Source: Bryobacterales bacterium (lineage in GTDB: Bacteria; Acidobacteriota; Terriglobia; Bryobacterales; Bryobacteraceae). From it: a stretch of 12,790 nt of DNA. Below are positions 6,274-12,790 of this stretch, one piece after another. The stretch lies in assembly GCA_020853155.1 (NCBI GenBank), contig JADYZL010000598.1, positions 1 through 12,790 of the forward strand. Reading direction: 5' to 3'. The notes under the pieces are model-generated. The model saw nothing but the letters and a program-made list of their open reading frames with translations, did not search any database and was not told where the DNA came from. The translations under genes were made by a program, and so were the position numbers. Numbering within the stretch: the stretch's first letter is position 1; each line of letters begins with the position of its first letter.

Positions 6274-6291
6274 ATTTATGTAGGACCGAAA
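6258..6291. promoter_or_regulatory. Inverted repeat around the -10 box, candidate Rrf2/IscR operator
   Basis: TTTCGGTC (6258-6265) and GACCGAAA (6284-6291) form a perfect 8-bp inverted repeat separated by 18 nt that contain the -10 box. A dimeric regulator bound here would block RNA polymerase, as expected for autorepression by a cluster-loaded IscR-type protein. The sequence does not clearly match the E. coli type 1 IscR consensus, so assignment to the encoded regulator is inferred. Confidence 0.5.
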
Positions 6292-6297
6292 AAGTCC
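6283..6297. promoter_or_regulatory. Second short palindrome GGAC-N7-GTCC in the iscR leader
   Basis: GGAC (6283-6286) and GTCC (6294-6297) flank a 7-nt AT-rich core. The GAC-N7-GTC spacing equals that of the inner half-sites in the E. coli type 1 IscR site as I remember it, but the outer bases do not match. It overlaps the right arm of the larger repeat, so the two may be alternative readings of one operator. Confidence 0.3.
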
Positions 6298-6316
6298 CAT
6301 TGGATATTGCTGAGAA

Positions 6317-6802
6317 ATGTTGAAGCTCACCAAGAAGGCGGATTATGGCCTGATTGCCTTGCGGCATCTGGCGATGTCCGCGCGCCAGGACGAAAGTTCG
6401 AGCGCCAAGCAGATCGCGGAAATGTACGGGGTGCCGCTGCCGCTTCTTTCGAAGGTGTTGCAGCGGCTGGCACGAACCGGTTTTCTTGAATCCCTGCAAG
6501 GAACGAACGGCGGGTATCGCCTGGCGAAGCCGTCGACGGAGATCAGCGTGCTTGAAGTGATTCACACGATCGATGGACCGGTGATTCTGACGTCGTGTTT
6601 CCAGCACGAAAGCGACTGCGACCACGTTGCCAATTGCACGGTGCGGGAACCCCTTCGCAAGGTCCACGACGCGATCAGCAATTTGCTGAACAGCATTACG
6701 ATCGCCGACATTTCGACGGGAGATATTCCGGCGGGAAGCCCGGCTAGAAAAACGGCGGGGGGGAATACCCTCGTCGCACTTGAAGAATTTGTGAGGTCCT
6801 AA
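6317..6802 (+). CDS. iscR: Rrf2-family Fe-S regulator, IscR-like
   Basis: The 161-residue protein begins with the Rrf2 signature MLKLTKKADYGLIALRHLA, followed by a winged helix-turn-helix: KQIAEMYGVPLPLLSKVLQR (31-50) and LARTGFLESLQGTNGGYRLA (51-70) with the wing GTNGGYRLA. The cluster-binding loop has Cys94, Cys101 and Cys107 (spacing C-x6-C-x5-C), which would hold a [2Fe-2S] cluster as in IscR (C92, C98 and C104 in E. coli). Its length equals E. coli IscR (162). The gene is first in the isc operon, 7 nt before iscS, and directly downstream of a promoter with a palindrome at the -10 box, so autoregulation by cluster status is likely. The two-base difference in cysteine spacing leaves room for a related Rrf2 sensor type, so the gene symbol is tentative. 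Confidence 0.85.
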   Translation: MLKLTKKADYGLIALRHLAMSARQDESSSAKQIAEMYGVPLPLLSKVLQRLARTGFLESLQGTNGGYRLAKPSTEISVLEVIHTIDGPVILTSCFQHESDCDHVANCTVREPLRKVHDAISNLLNSITIADISTGDIPAGSPARKTAGGNTLVALEEFVRS

Positions 6803-6809
6803 CCGATTT

Positions 6810-8024
6810 ATGCAGACGCCGATCTATCTCGACAACCACGCAACGACACCGATGGATCCCCGGGTGCTCGAAGCGATGCTTCCGTATCTGGGCGCCCGTT
6901 TTGGGAATGCCGCCAGCCGTAACCACAGCTTTGGATGGGAAGCGGAAGAAGCAGTGGAGAAGGCCCGCGAACAGGTGGCCTCTCTGATCGGCGCGAACAA
7001 GAAGGAAATCGTTTTCACGAGCGGCGCCACGGAGAGCAACAACCTGGCGATCAAGGGCGTGGCCGAGATGTACGCCGAGCGCGGGAACCATATCATCACC
7101 GCCGCCACGGAGCACAAGGCCGTTCTCGACACCTGCAAGCGCCTGGAAAAGCACGGATGCAAGGTGACGTATCTTCCGCTGAAGCCAGATGGATTGATCG
7201 ATCTTGACCAGTTGCGGGAAGCCATTACGGACAAGACGATTCTTGTCACGATCATGTACGCCAATAACGAGATCGGCGTGATCCAGCCAGTCCGGGAAAT
7301 CGGAGCGATTTGCAAGGAGCGCGGAGTTCTGTTCCACACGGACGCCACGCAGGCGGTGGGCAAGGTTCCCGTGAATGTGATCAAGGACAATGTGGACCTG
7401 CTCTCCCTGAGCGGCCACAAGATGTATGGGCCGAAGGGCGTAGGCGCTCTGTATGTGCGCCGCAAGTCTCCGCGCGTGCAACTCACGGCGCAGATCGATG
7501 GCGGGGGGCACGAGCGCGGCATGCGGAGCGGGACGCTGAACGTGCCGGGGATCGTCGGGCTGGGGAAGGCTTGTGAGCTTTGCCAGCAGGAGATGGAAGC
7601 GGAGGGCAAGCGCCTGGGCGGCTTGCGCGATAAGCTCATGAACCGGCTGACGAGCGAACTCGACGAGGTTTTCGTCAACGGCAGCTTGGAGCATCGCCTG
7701 CCAAACAACCTGAATATCAGCTTTGCGTATGTGGAAGGCGAGAGCCTGCTGATGGGGATTCACGATATTGCGGTATCGAGCGGTTCGGCATGCACATCGG
7801 CCACGCTCGAACCGAGTTACGTGCTGAAGGCGCTTGGCAAGGGTGACGACCTCGCGCACAGTTCGATCCGCTTCGGCCTCGGCCGTTTCACGACGGAAGA
7901 GGAAGTGGATTACGCCGCCGAGAGCATCATCCGCATCGTTAATAAGCTTCGCGAGCTATCGCCCCTCTACGAATTGGTGAAAGAAGGCGTGGACCTCACC
8001 AAGATCGAGTGGGCGGCTCACTAG
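6810..8024 (+). CDS. iscS: Cysteine desulfurase IscS
   Basis: IscS uses pyridoxal phosphate to take sulfur from L-cysteine, yielding alanine and an enzyme persulfide passed to IscU. The 404-residue length is the same as E. coli IscS. Visible features are the start YLDNHATTPMDPRV (6-19), GATESNNLAIKG (73-84), TEHKAVLDTC (100-109) with the cofactor-stacking His102, HTDATQAVGK (176-185), SLSGHKMYGPKGVG (199-212) with the PLP lysine Lys204, and the mobile loop SSGSACTSA (323-331) with catalytic Cys328. The C-terminus PLYELVKEGVDLTKIEWAAH (385-404) matches the IscS tail that docks IscU, which separates it from NifS and SufS types. The start lies 7 nt after the regulator stop; the nearest GAGG is rather distant, so coupling to upstream translation is plausible. 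Confidence 0.97.
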   Translation: MQTPIYLDNHATTPMDPRVLEAMLPYLGARFGNAASRNHSFGWEAEEAVEKAREQVASLIGANKKEIVFTSGATESNNLAIKGVAEMYAERGNHIITAATEHKAVLDTCKRLEKHGCKVTYLPLKPDGLIDLDQLREAITDKTILVTIMYANNEIGVIQPVREIGAICKERGVLFHTDATQAVGKVPVNVIKDNVDLLSLSGHKMYGPKGVGALYVRRKSPRVQLTAQIDGGGHERGMRSGTLNVPGIVGLGKACELCQQEMEAEGKRLGGLRDKLMNRLTSELDEVFVNGSLEHRLPNNLNISFAYVEGESLLMGIHDIAVSSGSACTSATLEPSYVLKALGKGDDLAHSSIRFGLGRFTTEEEVDYAAESIIRIVNKLRELSPLYELVKEGVDLTKIEWAAH

Positions 8025-8075
8025 CTGGCGCGATTAGAGGGGCTGCAGAGAAAGGGACAAGGAGACAGGAAACCG

Positions 8076-8486
8076 ATGGCTTACTCAGACAAAGTTCTCG
8101 ACCACTACAACAACCCGCGCAATGTGGGCTCCCTCGACAAGAAGGATCCCTACGTTGGCACCGGCATGGTGGGCGCGCCGGAATGCGGCGACGTCATGAA
8201 GCTGCAGGTGAAGGTGGATCCCGCGACCGGTGTAATCGAAGAAGCAAAGTTCAAGACTTTCGGCTGCGGCAGTGCGATTGCGAGTTCTTCGCTTGCCACG
8301 GAGTGGCTGAAGGGCAAGAGCGTCGATGAAGCGCTGGCGATCAAGAACACCGACATCGTGAATGAACTGGCGCTTCCTCCGGTGAAGATTCACTGTTCCG
8401 TGCTTGCCGAAGACGCCATCAAGGCGGCGATTGCCGATTACAAGGCGAAATCGGGCGTTCGCGACGACGCTGCCGTAAGCGCCTAG
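8076..8486 (+). CDS. iscU: Fe-S cluster scaffold IscU
   Basis: IscU is the scaffold on which [2Fe-2S] clusters are built from IscS sulfur and iron. The 136-residue protein has every ligand: Cys37 and Asp39 in PECGD, Cys64 in FGCGSA, and His106-Cys107 in KIHCSV. The HscA recognition peptide LPPVK is intact at 100-104, matching the presence of hscA and hscB downstream. The start MAYSDKVLDHYNNPRNVGS is typical of proteobacterial-type IscU. AGGA (8067-8070) lies 5 nt before the ATG, with an additional AAGGAG at 8059-8064, so translation should be strong. A 51-nt gap follows iscS, and a 116-nt gap with a large hairpin separates it from iscA. Confidence 0.97.
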   Translation: MAYSDKVLDHYNNPRNVGSLDKKDPYVGTGMVGAPECGDVMKLQVKVDPATGVIEEAKFKTFGCGSAIASSSLATEWLKGKSVDEALAIKNTDIVNELALPPVKIHCSVLAEDAIKAAIADYKAKSGVRDDAAVSA

Positions 8487-8488
8487 CA

Positions 8489-8565
8489 GGATGTCCGGAG
8501 GGCGGCCTTTTGTGAAGCGCCTTACTGGGAAGGGTGTTCCACGAAAGGCAGCCGTCCGCGTATCC
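8489..8565 (+). repeat. 77-nt near-complete hairpin between iscU and iscA
   Basis: Starting 2 nt after the iscU stop, bases 8489-8523 pair with 8531-8565 almost without interruption: 31 pairs (25 Watson-Crick and 6 G-U on the + strand), four single mismatches and a 7-nt loop (8524-8530). The strongest blocks are 8496-8499 with 8555-8558, 8501-8514 with 8540-8553, and 8518-8523 with 8531-8536. No T-run follows, so it is not a classical terminator. In the mRNA it would be a long stem suited to blocking 3' exonucleases or serving as an RNase III site, which would set the iscRSU level apart from iscA-hscBA-iscX. A decayed palindromic mobile repeat is the alternative. Pairing was done by hand. Confidence 0.7.
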
Positions 8566-8602
8566 AACCAATTGACTGTTCAGCCGACCCAGGAGTGAGA
8601 TC

Positions 8603-8977
8603 ATGATCGACATTGCAAACCTTGCCGCCGGGAAGACCGGGAAAGAAGAAGGTCCCGCGATTGAGGTGACGCCGCAAGCGGTTGCGGCAATCCGGGAGAC
8701 GTTTGAGAAGGAAGGGATGAAGGGCGGTTTACGCCTGGGAGTGCTGGGCGGCGGTTGTTCCGGGTTGAGCTATCAGTTCAAATTCGACGCCAAGGAGCGT
8801 CCGAAGGATACGGTGCTGGAGTTCGATGGCGTCCGTGTATTTATCGATCCAAAGAGTCTCGTCTACCTCAAGGGAATGACGCTCGATTACAAGCAGACCA
8901 TCATGGAGAATGGCTTCGTGTTCAACAATCCGAATGCGAAGAAGTCCTGCGGATGCGGAACCAGCTTTAGCGTCTGA
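8603..8977 (+). CDS. iscA: A-type Fe-S carrier protein IscA
   Basis: A-type carriers receive Fe-S clusters and pass them to apo-enzymes, notably for [4Fe-4S] formation. The 124-residue protein has the three conserved cysteines: Cys52 in LGGGCSGLSY (48-57) and Cys116 and Cys118 in SCGCGTSF (115-122). Around them lie the typical EVTPQAVAAI (21-30), FIDPKSLVYLKGMTLDY (80-96) and GFVFNNPNA (104-112). An N-terminal extension of about 18 residues precedes the domain, compared with about 107 residues in E. coli IscA. AGGAG (8591-8595) sits 7 nt before the ATG and gives an independent ribosome entry after the upstream hairpin. Its stop shares one base with the hscB start. ErpA- or SufA-type roles cannot be excluded by sequence, but the operon context favours IscA. 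Confidence 0.93.
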   Translation: MIDIANLAAGKTGKEEGPAIEVTPQAVAAIRETFEKEGMKGGLRLGVLGGGCSGLSYQFKFDAKERPKDTVLEFDGVRVFIDPKSLVYLKGMTLDYKQTIMENGFVFNNPNAKKSCGCGTSFSV

Positions 8978-9633
8978 TGCACCAAACGATTTCCCACAAC
9001 GGCCGCGTCAGGGATGGCGAGGGGTTTCCCGCGGAAATCCGCGCCCAGGTGGAAAGCGTATCTCCGGATTTCTACGCGCTTTTCGGCTACGCCGAAACGC
9101 TAGGAATCGATCTCGATGACCTGCAGAAGATCTTCTACGAGCGCAGCCGCCAACTGCACCCGGATCGCTTCGCCCGTGCCAGCGCCGGAGAGCGGGAACT
9201 CTCACTGCGCGCCAGTTCGCTCTTGAACGATGCGTACCGCACATTACGGGATCCGTTGAAGCGTGCGGAGTATGTGCTTTCGCGGCACGGCTTCGACGTG
9301 GGGCAGCAGCGCTCGAATAACGTACCTCCGGAACTGCTGGAAGAAGTCTTCGAACTCAATATGGCGCTCGAAGAATTGCGCTCCGGCGATGAGGACGCGC
9401 GAGACAGCCTGGAAGCGGCGCGAGCGAACTTTCTGGCGATGCGGGACGAGATCGATTGCGGCCTGAGCGGCGCCTTCGCGCGCTGGGATGTGGCATCCCG
9501 CAACCGGGCCGGAGAGGGCGCTTCCGCGGCGCGCGCCATGCTTGCGGAAATTCGCGGCTCTCTCAACCGCCGCCGCTACATTCAGAATCTGTTGCGGGAT
9601 GTCGAGGCGGCGCTGGCCGGCCCGGCAGCGTAG
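8977..9633 (+). CDS. hscB: J-domain co-chaperone HscB
   Basis: HscB delivers IscU to the chaperone HscA and stimulates its ATPase. The J-domain lies at about 29-105: DFYALFGYAETLGIDLDDLQ, then YERSRQLHPDRFA with the essential HPD at 61-63, and LLNDAYRTLRDPLKRAEYVL (82-101). The C-terminal helical domain (about 117-212, PPELLEEVFELNMALEELR through YIQNLLRDVEAAL) is the IscU-binding part and identifies HscB rather than DnaJ. At 218 residues it is longer than E. coli HscB (171), with about 28 extra residues before the J-domain and a longer C-terminal segment. The ATG overlaps the iscA stop by one base (TGATG), indicating translational coupling. The N-terminal extension has no zinc-binding cysteines. 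Confidence 0.93.
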   Translation: MHQTISHNGRVRDGEGFPAEIRAQVESVSPDFYALFGYAETLGIDLDDLQKIFYERSRQLHPDRFARASAGERELSLRASSLLNDAYRTLRDPLKRAEYVLSRHGFDVGQQRSNNVPPELLEEVFELNMALEELRSGDEDARDSLEAARANFLAMRDEIDCGLSGAFARWDVASRNRAGEGASAARAMLAEIRGSLNRRRYIQNLLRDVEAALAGPAA

Positions 9634-9671
9634 AACCGCGCGCGAACGGATTCCGCGTTTCAGGAACAACC

Positions 9672-11522
9672 ATGGCCAATCTTCTGCAAATCGACTTCGG
9701 CAGCGATCAGGACGCCGTTGTGGGCATCGACCTCGGCACCACAAACAGCCTGGTTGCGTGGATGGATTTGACCGGGCCGGAGATTCTCGAAGGCCCCGGC
9801 GACGAGCGGATCGTGCAGAGCGTCGTGGCCTATACGGAGGCTGGGGAATTCGTGGTTGGAGAGGCGGCGCGGGAGATCCTGCTGGAGCAACCGGAACGCG
9901 CGGTCTATTCCGTGAAGCGCCTGATGGGCCAGAGCGCCGAAGACATTCAGGGAGAGTTGCGGCTTTTCCCATTCCACCTGGCGGCGGATCAGGATGCGGT
10001 GCTGCGCCTGCGGTTGGGCGGGAAGACGGTGACTCCGCCCGAGATTTCCGCGGAGGTGCTGAAGCGCCTGAAGGCAAATGCCGAGTACGCGACAGGCAAG
10101 GCGGTGAAGCAAGCGGTGATCACGGTGCCCGCTTATTTCAACGATGCCCAACGGCAGGCCACTCGCGATGCCGGGCGGATCGCCGGTCTCGATGTGCTGC
10201 GTCTGGTGAACGAACCCACCGCCGCCAGCCTCGCCTATGGCCTCGACAAGCGCAAGGAAGGCGTGATCGCCGTCTATGATCTGGGCGGCGGCACGTTCGA
10301 TATCTCCATCCTGCGCCTTCATAACGGCATCTTCGAAGTGCTTGCCACCAACGGCGATACGCATCTTGGCGGGGATGACGTCGATAATCTTCTGCTTGCC
10401 ATCGCGCTTGAGGATCTGGCCACCGAGTGGGGCGAGGATGTGGCGGCGAACCATCAGATTGTGCAGCGGCTGCGCCGCGCGGTGATCCGGGCGAAGGAAG
10501 AACTTTCGTTCGCGCCGGGCGTTGCCATCCAGTTTTCTCATGCGGGCCGCAGCTATGAGCGCGCGCTCACCCGCGAGCAGTTCGATTCGCTGATCGCGGA
10601 CTTCGTGGAGAAGACGCTTGTCTCCTGCCGCCAATGTCTCAAGGATGCGAGTCTTGACCCAGGCGAGATCGATGAGGTGGTGATGGTGGGCGGTTCCACT
10701 CGCATCCCGCTGGTGCGTCTGGCGGTGGAGCGGCTCTTTCGCGCGAAGCCGCACACGGAACTGAATCCGGATGAAGTGGTGGCGCTGGGCGCGGCTGTAC
10801 AGGCGGGGATTCTTACCGGATCGGTGGAAGACAAGCTGCTGCTCGACGTCACCCCGCTTTCGCTTGGAATCGAGGTGATGGGCGGCGTGGTGGCGAAACT
10901 TATCCATCGCAACACGACGATTCCCGCGAGCGCGTCGGAGACGTTCACCACCGCGGTGGACGGCCAGCAGAACGTGCTCATTCATGTCGTGCAGGGGGAG
11001 CGGGAGCTGGTTAAGGACTGCCGGAGCCTGGCCCGGTTCGACCTGAAGCACATCGATCCGCTGCCGGCCGGCTTGGCGAAGATCGAAGTGCGGTTCCTGA
11101 TCGATGCCAACGGCATTCTGAACGTCACCGCGCGGGATGTTCGAACCGGCAAGGAGCAATCCGTGGAGGTGAAACCTTCGTACGGGCTCACCGATGCGCA
11201 GGTCGAAGCGATGATCGAGGAATCGTTCGAGAAGGCCGAAGCCGATCTGCACGAGCGGCAAGTGCGTGAAGCCCGGGTGGAAGCGGATTCGATTCTGCTT
11301 GCACTGGAGAAAGCGAAAGGCAACCAGGCCTGGGACGCGCTGGCCGAGGACGACCGCGAGCGCATTGAGCGCAAGCACAACGAACTGCTGACGGTCTATC
11401 ACTCCGATAACTACGATCTCATTCGTACGAAGATTGGGGAGTTGAACGATTCGACCATGGCGCTGGCCGAAAATATGATGAATACCGCGGTGAATAGCGC
11501 TCTGAAAGGAACGAAGATTTAA
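9672..11522 (+). CDS. hscA: Hsp70-type chaperone HscA
   Basis: HscA is the Hsp70 dedicated to Fe-S assembly; it binds the LPPVK peptide of IscU and uses ATP to promote cluster transfer. The 616-residue length equals that of E. coli HscA. The nucleotide-binding domain shows GIDLGTTNSLVAW (18-30), ITVPAYFNDAQRQATRDAG (150-168), AVYDLGGGTFDISI (200-213) and VGGSTRIPLVR (339-349). The linker and substrate domain begin at KLLLDVTPLSLGIEVMGG (388-405), with RFLIDANGILNVTARD (474-489) and a helical lid to the end. The ATG at 9672 is chosen because AGGAA (9662-9666) lies 5 nt upstream and the N-terminus then aligns with the family; the same frame is open further upstream inside hscB. The gene lies 38 nt after hscB, and its stop shares one base with the iscX start. 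It could be confused with DnaK, but size and operon place it as HscA. Confidence 0.95.
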   Translation: MANLLQIDFGSDQDAVVGIDLGTTNSLVAWMDLTGPEILEGPGDERIVQSVVAYTEAGEFVVGEAAREILLEQPERAVYSVKRLMGQSAEDIQGELRLFPFHLAADQDAVLRLRLGGKTVTPPEISAEVLKRLKANAEYATGKAVKQAVITVPAYFNDAQRQATRDAGRIAGLDVLRLVNEPTAASLAYGLDKRKEGVIAVYDLGGGTFDISILRLHNGIFEVLATNGDTHLGGDDVDNLLLAIALEDLATEWGEDVAANHQIVQRLRRAVIRAKEELSFAPGVAIQFSHAGRSYERALTREQFDSLIADFVEKTLVSCRQCLKDASLDPGEIDEVVMVGGSTRIPLVRLAVERLFRAKPHTELNPDEVVALGAAVQAGILTGSVEDKLLLDVTPLSLGIEVMGGVVAKLIHRNTTIPASASETFTTAVDGQQNVLIHVVQGERELVKDCRSLARFDLKHIDPLPAGLAKIEVRFLIDANGILNVTARDVRTGKEQSVEVKPSYGLTDAQVEAMIEESFEKAEADLHERQVREARVEADSILLALEKAKGNQAWDALAEDDRERIERKHNELLTVYHSDNYDLIRTKIGELNDSTMALAENMMNTAVNSALKGTKI

Positions 11523-11734
11523 TGGTGTTTACCTGGGATCGCATCGACGATATCGCGTTTGCCTTGTGGGAGAAGTTTCCGGAGCAGGATCCCTTGAAAG
11601 TGCGCTTTACGGATATGCACAAGTGGATTACCGAGTTGGATGGATTTAGCGACGACCCGGCCAAATCCAATGAAGCCAAGCTCGAAGCGATTCAGATGGC
11701 CTGGCTCGAAGAGTATCAGGATAACCAGGATTAG
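11522..11734 (+). CDS. iscX: IscX, small acidic modulator of IscS
   Basis: IscX is a small acidic protein that binds IscS at the site used by frataxin and tunes the rate of cluster assembly in response to iron. The 70-residue sequence matches the family throughout: TWDRIDDIAFALWEKFPEQD (4-23), the hallmark VRFTDMHKWITELDGF (27-42), DDPAKSNEAKLEAIQMAWLE (44-63). Many surface Asp and Glu residues are present, as expected for iron or IscS binding. The ATG overlaps the hscA TAA by one base, so translation is coupled. Its TAG overlaps the stop of the convergent permease gene by 3 nt, and no terminator can be seen beyond it on the + strand. Confidence 0.95.
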   Translation: MVFTWDRIDDIAFALWEKFPEQDPLKVRFTDMHKWITELDGFSDDPAKSNEAKLEAIQMAWLEEYQDNQD

Positions 11735-12768
11735 GCCTTGCCGCCGCGGCGGTGAAGAAGCAGAATGAAGAACGGCCCGCCAAGCAAGGCGGTTACGACG
11801 CCCACCGGGACATCGGCGGGGGACAGCATCACACGCGCCGCCGTATCGCAGGCGGTGAGAAACGCGGCCCCCGCGAGGAACGCGCAGGGCAAGAGTACGC
11901 GATGGTCCGGCCCCATCAGGATGCGCAACGCATGCGGCACGATGAGGCCCACAAAACCAATAGGGCCGGTGATGGCCGTCACCGCGCCCGTGAGCAGGGA
12001 AGCGCTCAGATAGCCACCCATCATCAACCGCTGGACCTGCACTCCGCGCGAGGCGCCCCAGGCTTCCCCCACGGAGAGCAGGTTCCAGTTGCGCGCCTGC
12101 GAGAAGGCGTAAATCACCACCGCGCCTACCAGCAAGGCAATCGCGGCTAAGGTCGGATAGCTGACCGGCTCTACCCCTCCCATCAACCAGCGGACGATGG
12201 CGAAGGATTGGGCAAGCGAACTGAAGTATTGCAGGAAGAGCACGACAGCGATGCAGATGGCGTTTACGGAAACGCCGGCGAGCAGCAACGTGAAGGCGGA
12301 GATGCGGCCGGCGCTGCGACCGGCGCCGATCACCACCGCTAGCGTGATGAAGGCTCCCGCGAAGGCACAAATCCAAACGCCGGGTAGAGCGAACGCGGTT
12401 CGCAATCCCGTGACGATGGCAATGACCGCGCCGAGGGAAGCTCCGCTCGAAACGCCGAGCGTATACGGGGTAGCCAGCGGATTGCGCAGGAGCGCCTGGA
12501 AGAGCACGCCCGCTACGGCGAGCGCTCCCCCGGCCAGCGCGGCCAACAACACCCGGGGCAGCCTCGCCTGGAAGAGGATCTCCGCATCGGGGCTTCGCCC
12601 GGCGAAGGCAGCCCTGAAATCGACGGGCGCCGAACCGATCAGCGGCGCGGCTGCGAGCACCATCAGGAGCACGCCCAGACTCGCGAGGAATGCGAGGGTG
12701 AATCGCCGCGGCGTGGCGAGGGGGACGGGCGCTCGCGCGGGCGGCGCGGGGCTCGAATCAGCGGCCAT
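11731..12768 (-). CDS. FecCD/BtuC-type ABC transporter permease
   Basis: This is the membrane subunit of an importer for iron-siderophore, heme or cobalamin-type substrates. The 345 residues contain about ten hydrophobic segments (for example 23-45, 73-94, 131-150, 157-180, 205-222, 296-310 and 320-338). Family signatures are RLPRVLLAALAGGALAVAGV (69-88), FQALLRNPLATPYTLGVSSG (90-109), TGPIGFVGLIVPHALRILMG (267-286), the last being the loop that couples to the ATPase, and ADVPVGVVTALLGGPFFILL (318-337). The proline/alanine-rich N-terminus (1-20) is cytoplasmic. The ATPase and binding-protein genes are expected upstream of it, beyond the right edge; a TGA in a - strand frame at 12774-12772 may be the end of such a gene, but too little is visible to call. 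An iron substrate would fit the neighbouring iron-sulfur operon, yet vitamin B12 is equally possible. Confidence 0.92.
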   Translation of the reverse strand: MAADSSPAPPARAPVPLATPRRFTLAFLASLGVLLMVLAAAPLIGSAPVDFRAAFAGRSPDAEILFQARLPRVLLAALAGGALAVAGVLFQALLRNPLATPYTLGVSSGASLGAVIAIVTGLRTAFALPGVWICAFAGAFITLAVVIGAGRSAGRISAFTLLLAGVSVNAICIAVVLFLQYFSSLAQSFAIVRWLMGGVEPVSYPTLAAIALLVGAVVIYAFSQARNWNLLSVGEAWGASRGVQVQRLMMGGYLSASLLTGAVTAITGPIGFVGLIVPHALRILMGPDHRVLLPCAFLAGAAFLTACDTAARVMLSPADVPVGVVTALLGGPFFILLLHRRGGKA

Positions 12769-12790
12769 AGATCATCCAGGGTTTAGCCCC

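Noticed and set aside
6744..7859. 371-codon open frame on the - strand across iscS
   Set aside because: It lies opposite a full-length IscS with all catalytic residues, and its translation shows no recognisable family.
8489..8565. Intrinsic terminator reading of the iscU-iscA hairpin
   Set aside because: No T-run follows on the + strand, and iscA-hscB-hscA-iscX downstream have no visible promoter of their own, so read-through seems necessary.
9660..11402. Long open frame on the - strand across hscA
   Set aside because: It is antisense to a clearly conserved 616-aa chaperone, and its translation is His/Arg/Gln-rich without domain features; it is a by-product of GC-rich codon use.
1..12790. 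CRISPR array, tRNA or rRNA genes
   Set aside because: No regularly spaced direct repeats, and no cloverleaf or rRNA-like stretch, were seen by eye on either strand.

Overview
This is a GC-rich (about 60%) bacterial chromosome segment with tightly packed genes. The gene set suggests Acidobacteriota or a related soil lineage: a short TPR protein, an M14-type carboxypeptidase, a secreted duplicated-domain protein, and a complete ISC operon led by an Rrf2 regulator. The lineage is an inference from gene style; no rRNA or marker gene is present to settle it.

Layout. Bases 1-316 hold no recognisable gene. They contain a small hairpin, a 111-bp nested palindrome that looks like a MITE (88-198, flanked by ACAC on both sides), and an operator-like inverted repeat. 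Bases 317-2975 are a four-gene DNA-modification cassette on the + strand: a 57-aa ribbon-helix-helix protein, a C5-cytosine DNA methyltransferase, a DUF4928-like protein that is probably the cognate restriction enzyme, and a Vsr mismatch endonuclease. The genes are spaced by -4 to +3 nt, so they are very likely co-transcribed and translationally coupled. Bases 3107-6142 carry unrelated housekeeping or accessory genes: a TPR protein, a convergent RimJ/RimL-type acetyltransferase on the - strand, a secreted protein built from two copies of a ~94-residue domain, and an M14 zinc carboxypeptidase. A terminator-like hairpin follows the last of these.

Bases 6245-11734 form an iron-sulfur cluster assembly operon in the order iscR-like, iscS, iscU, iscA, hscB, hscA, iscX. 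IscS supplies sulfur from cysteine, IscU is the scaffold, HscB and HscA release the cluster from IscU, IscA is an A-type carrier, IscX modulates IscS, and the Rrf2 protein probably senses cluster supply and represses the operon. A well-formed sigma70-type promoter precedes the operon, with an 8-bp perfect inverted repeat bracketing its -10 box. A 77-nt near-complete hairpin lies between iscU and iscA. The operon lacks the ferredoxin gene usually found near hscA. Finally, a FecCD/BtuC-type ABC permease lies on the - strand (11731-12768), its stop codon overlapping that of iscX; its partners would lie beyond the right edge.

The observations most worth following up are the iscU-iscA hairpin, the promoter/operator arrangement of iscR, the MITE-like element, and the RHH-Dcm-DUF4928-Vsr cassette. 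None can be called a new system from sequence alone.
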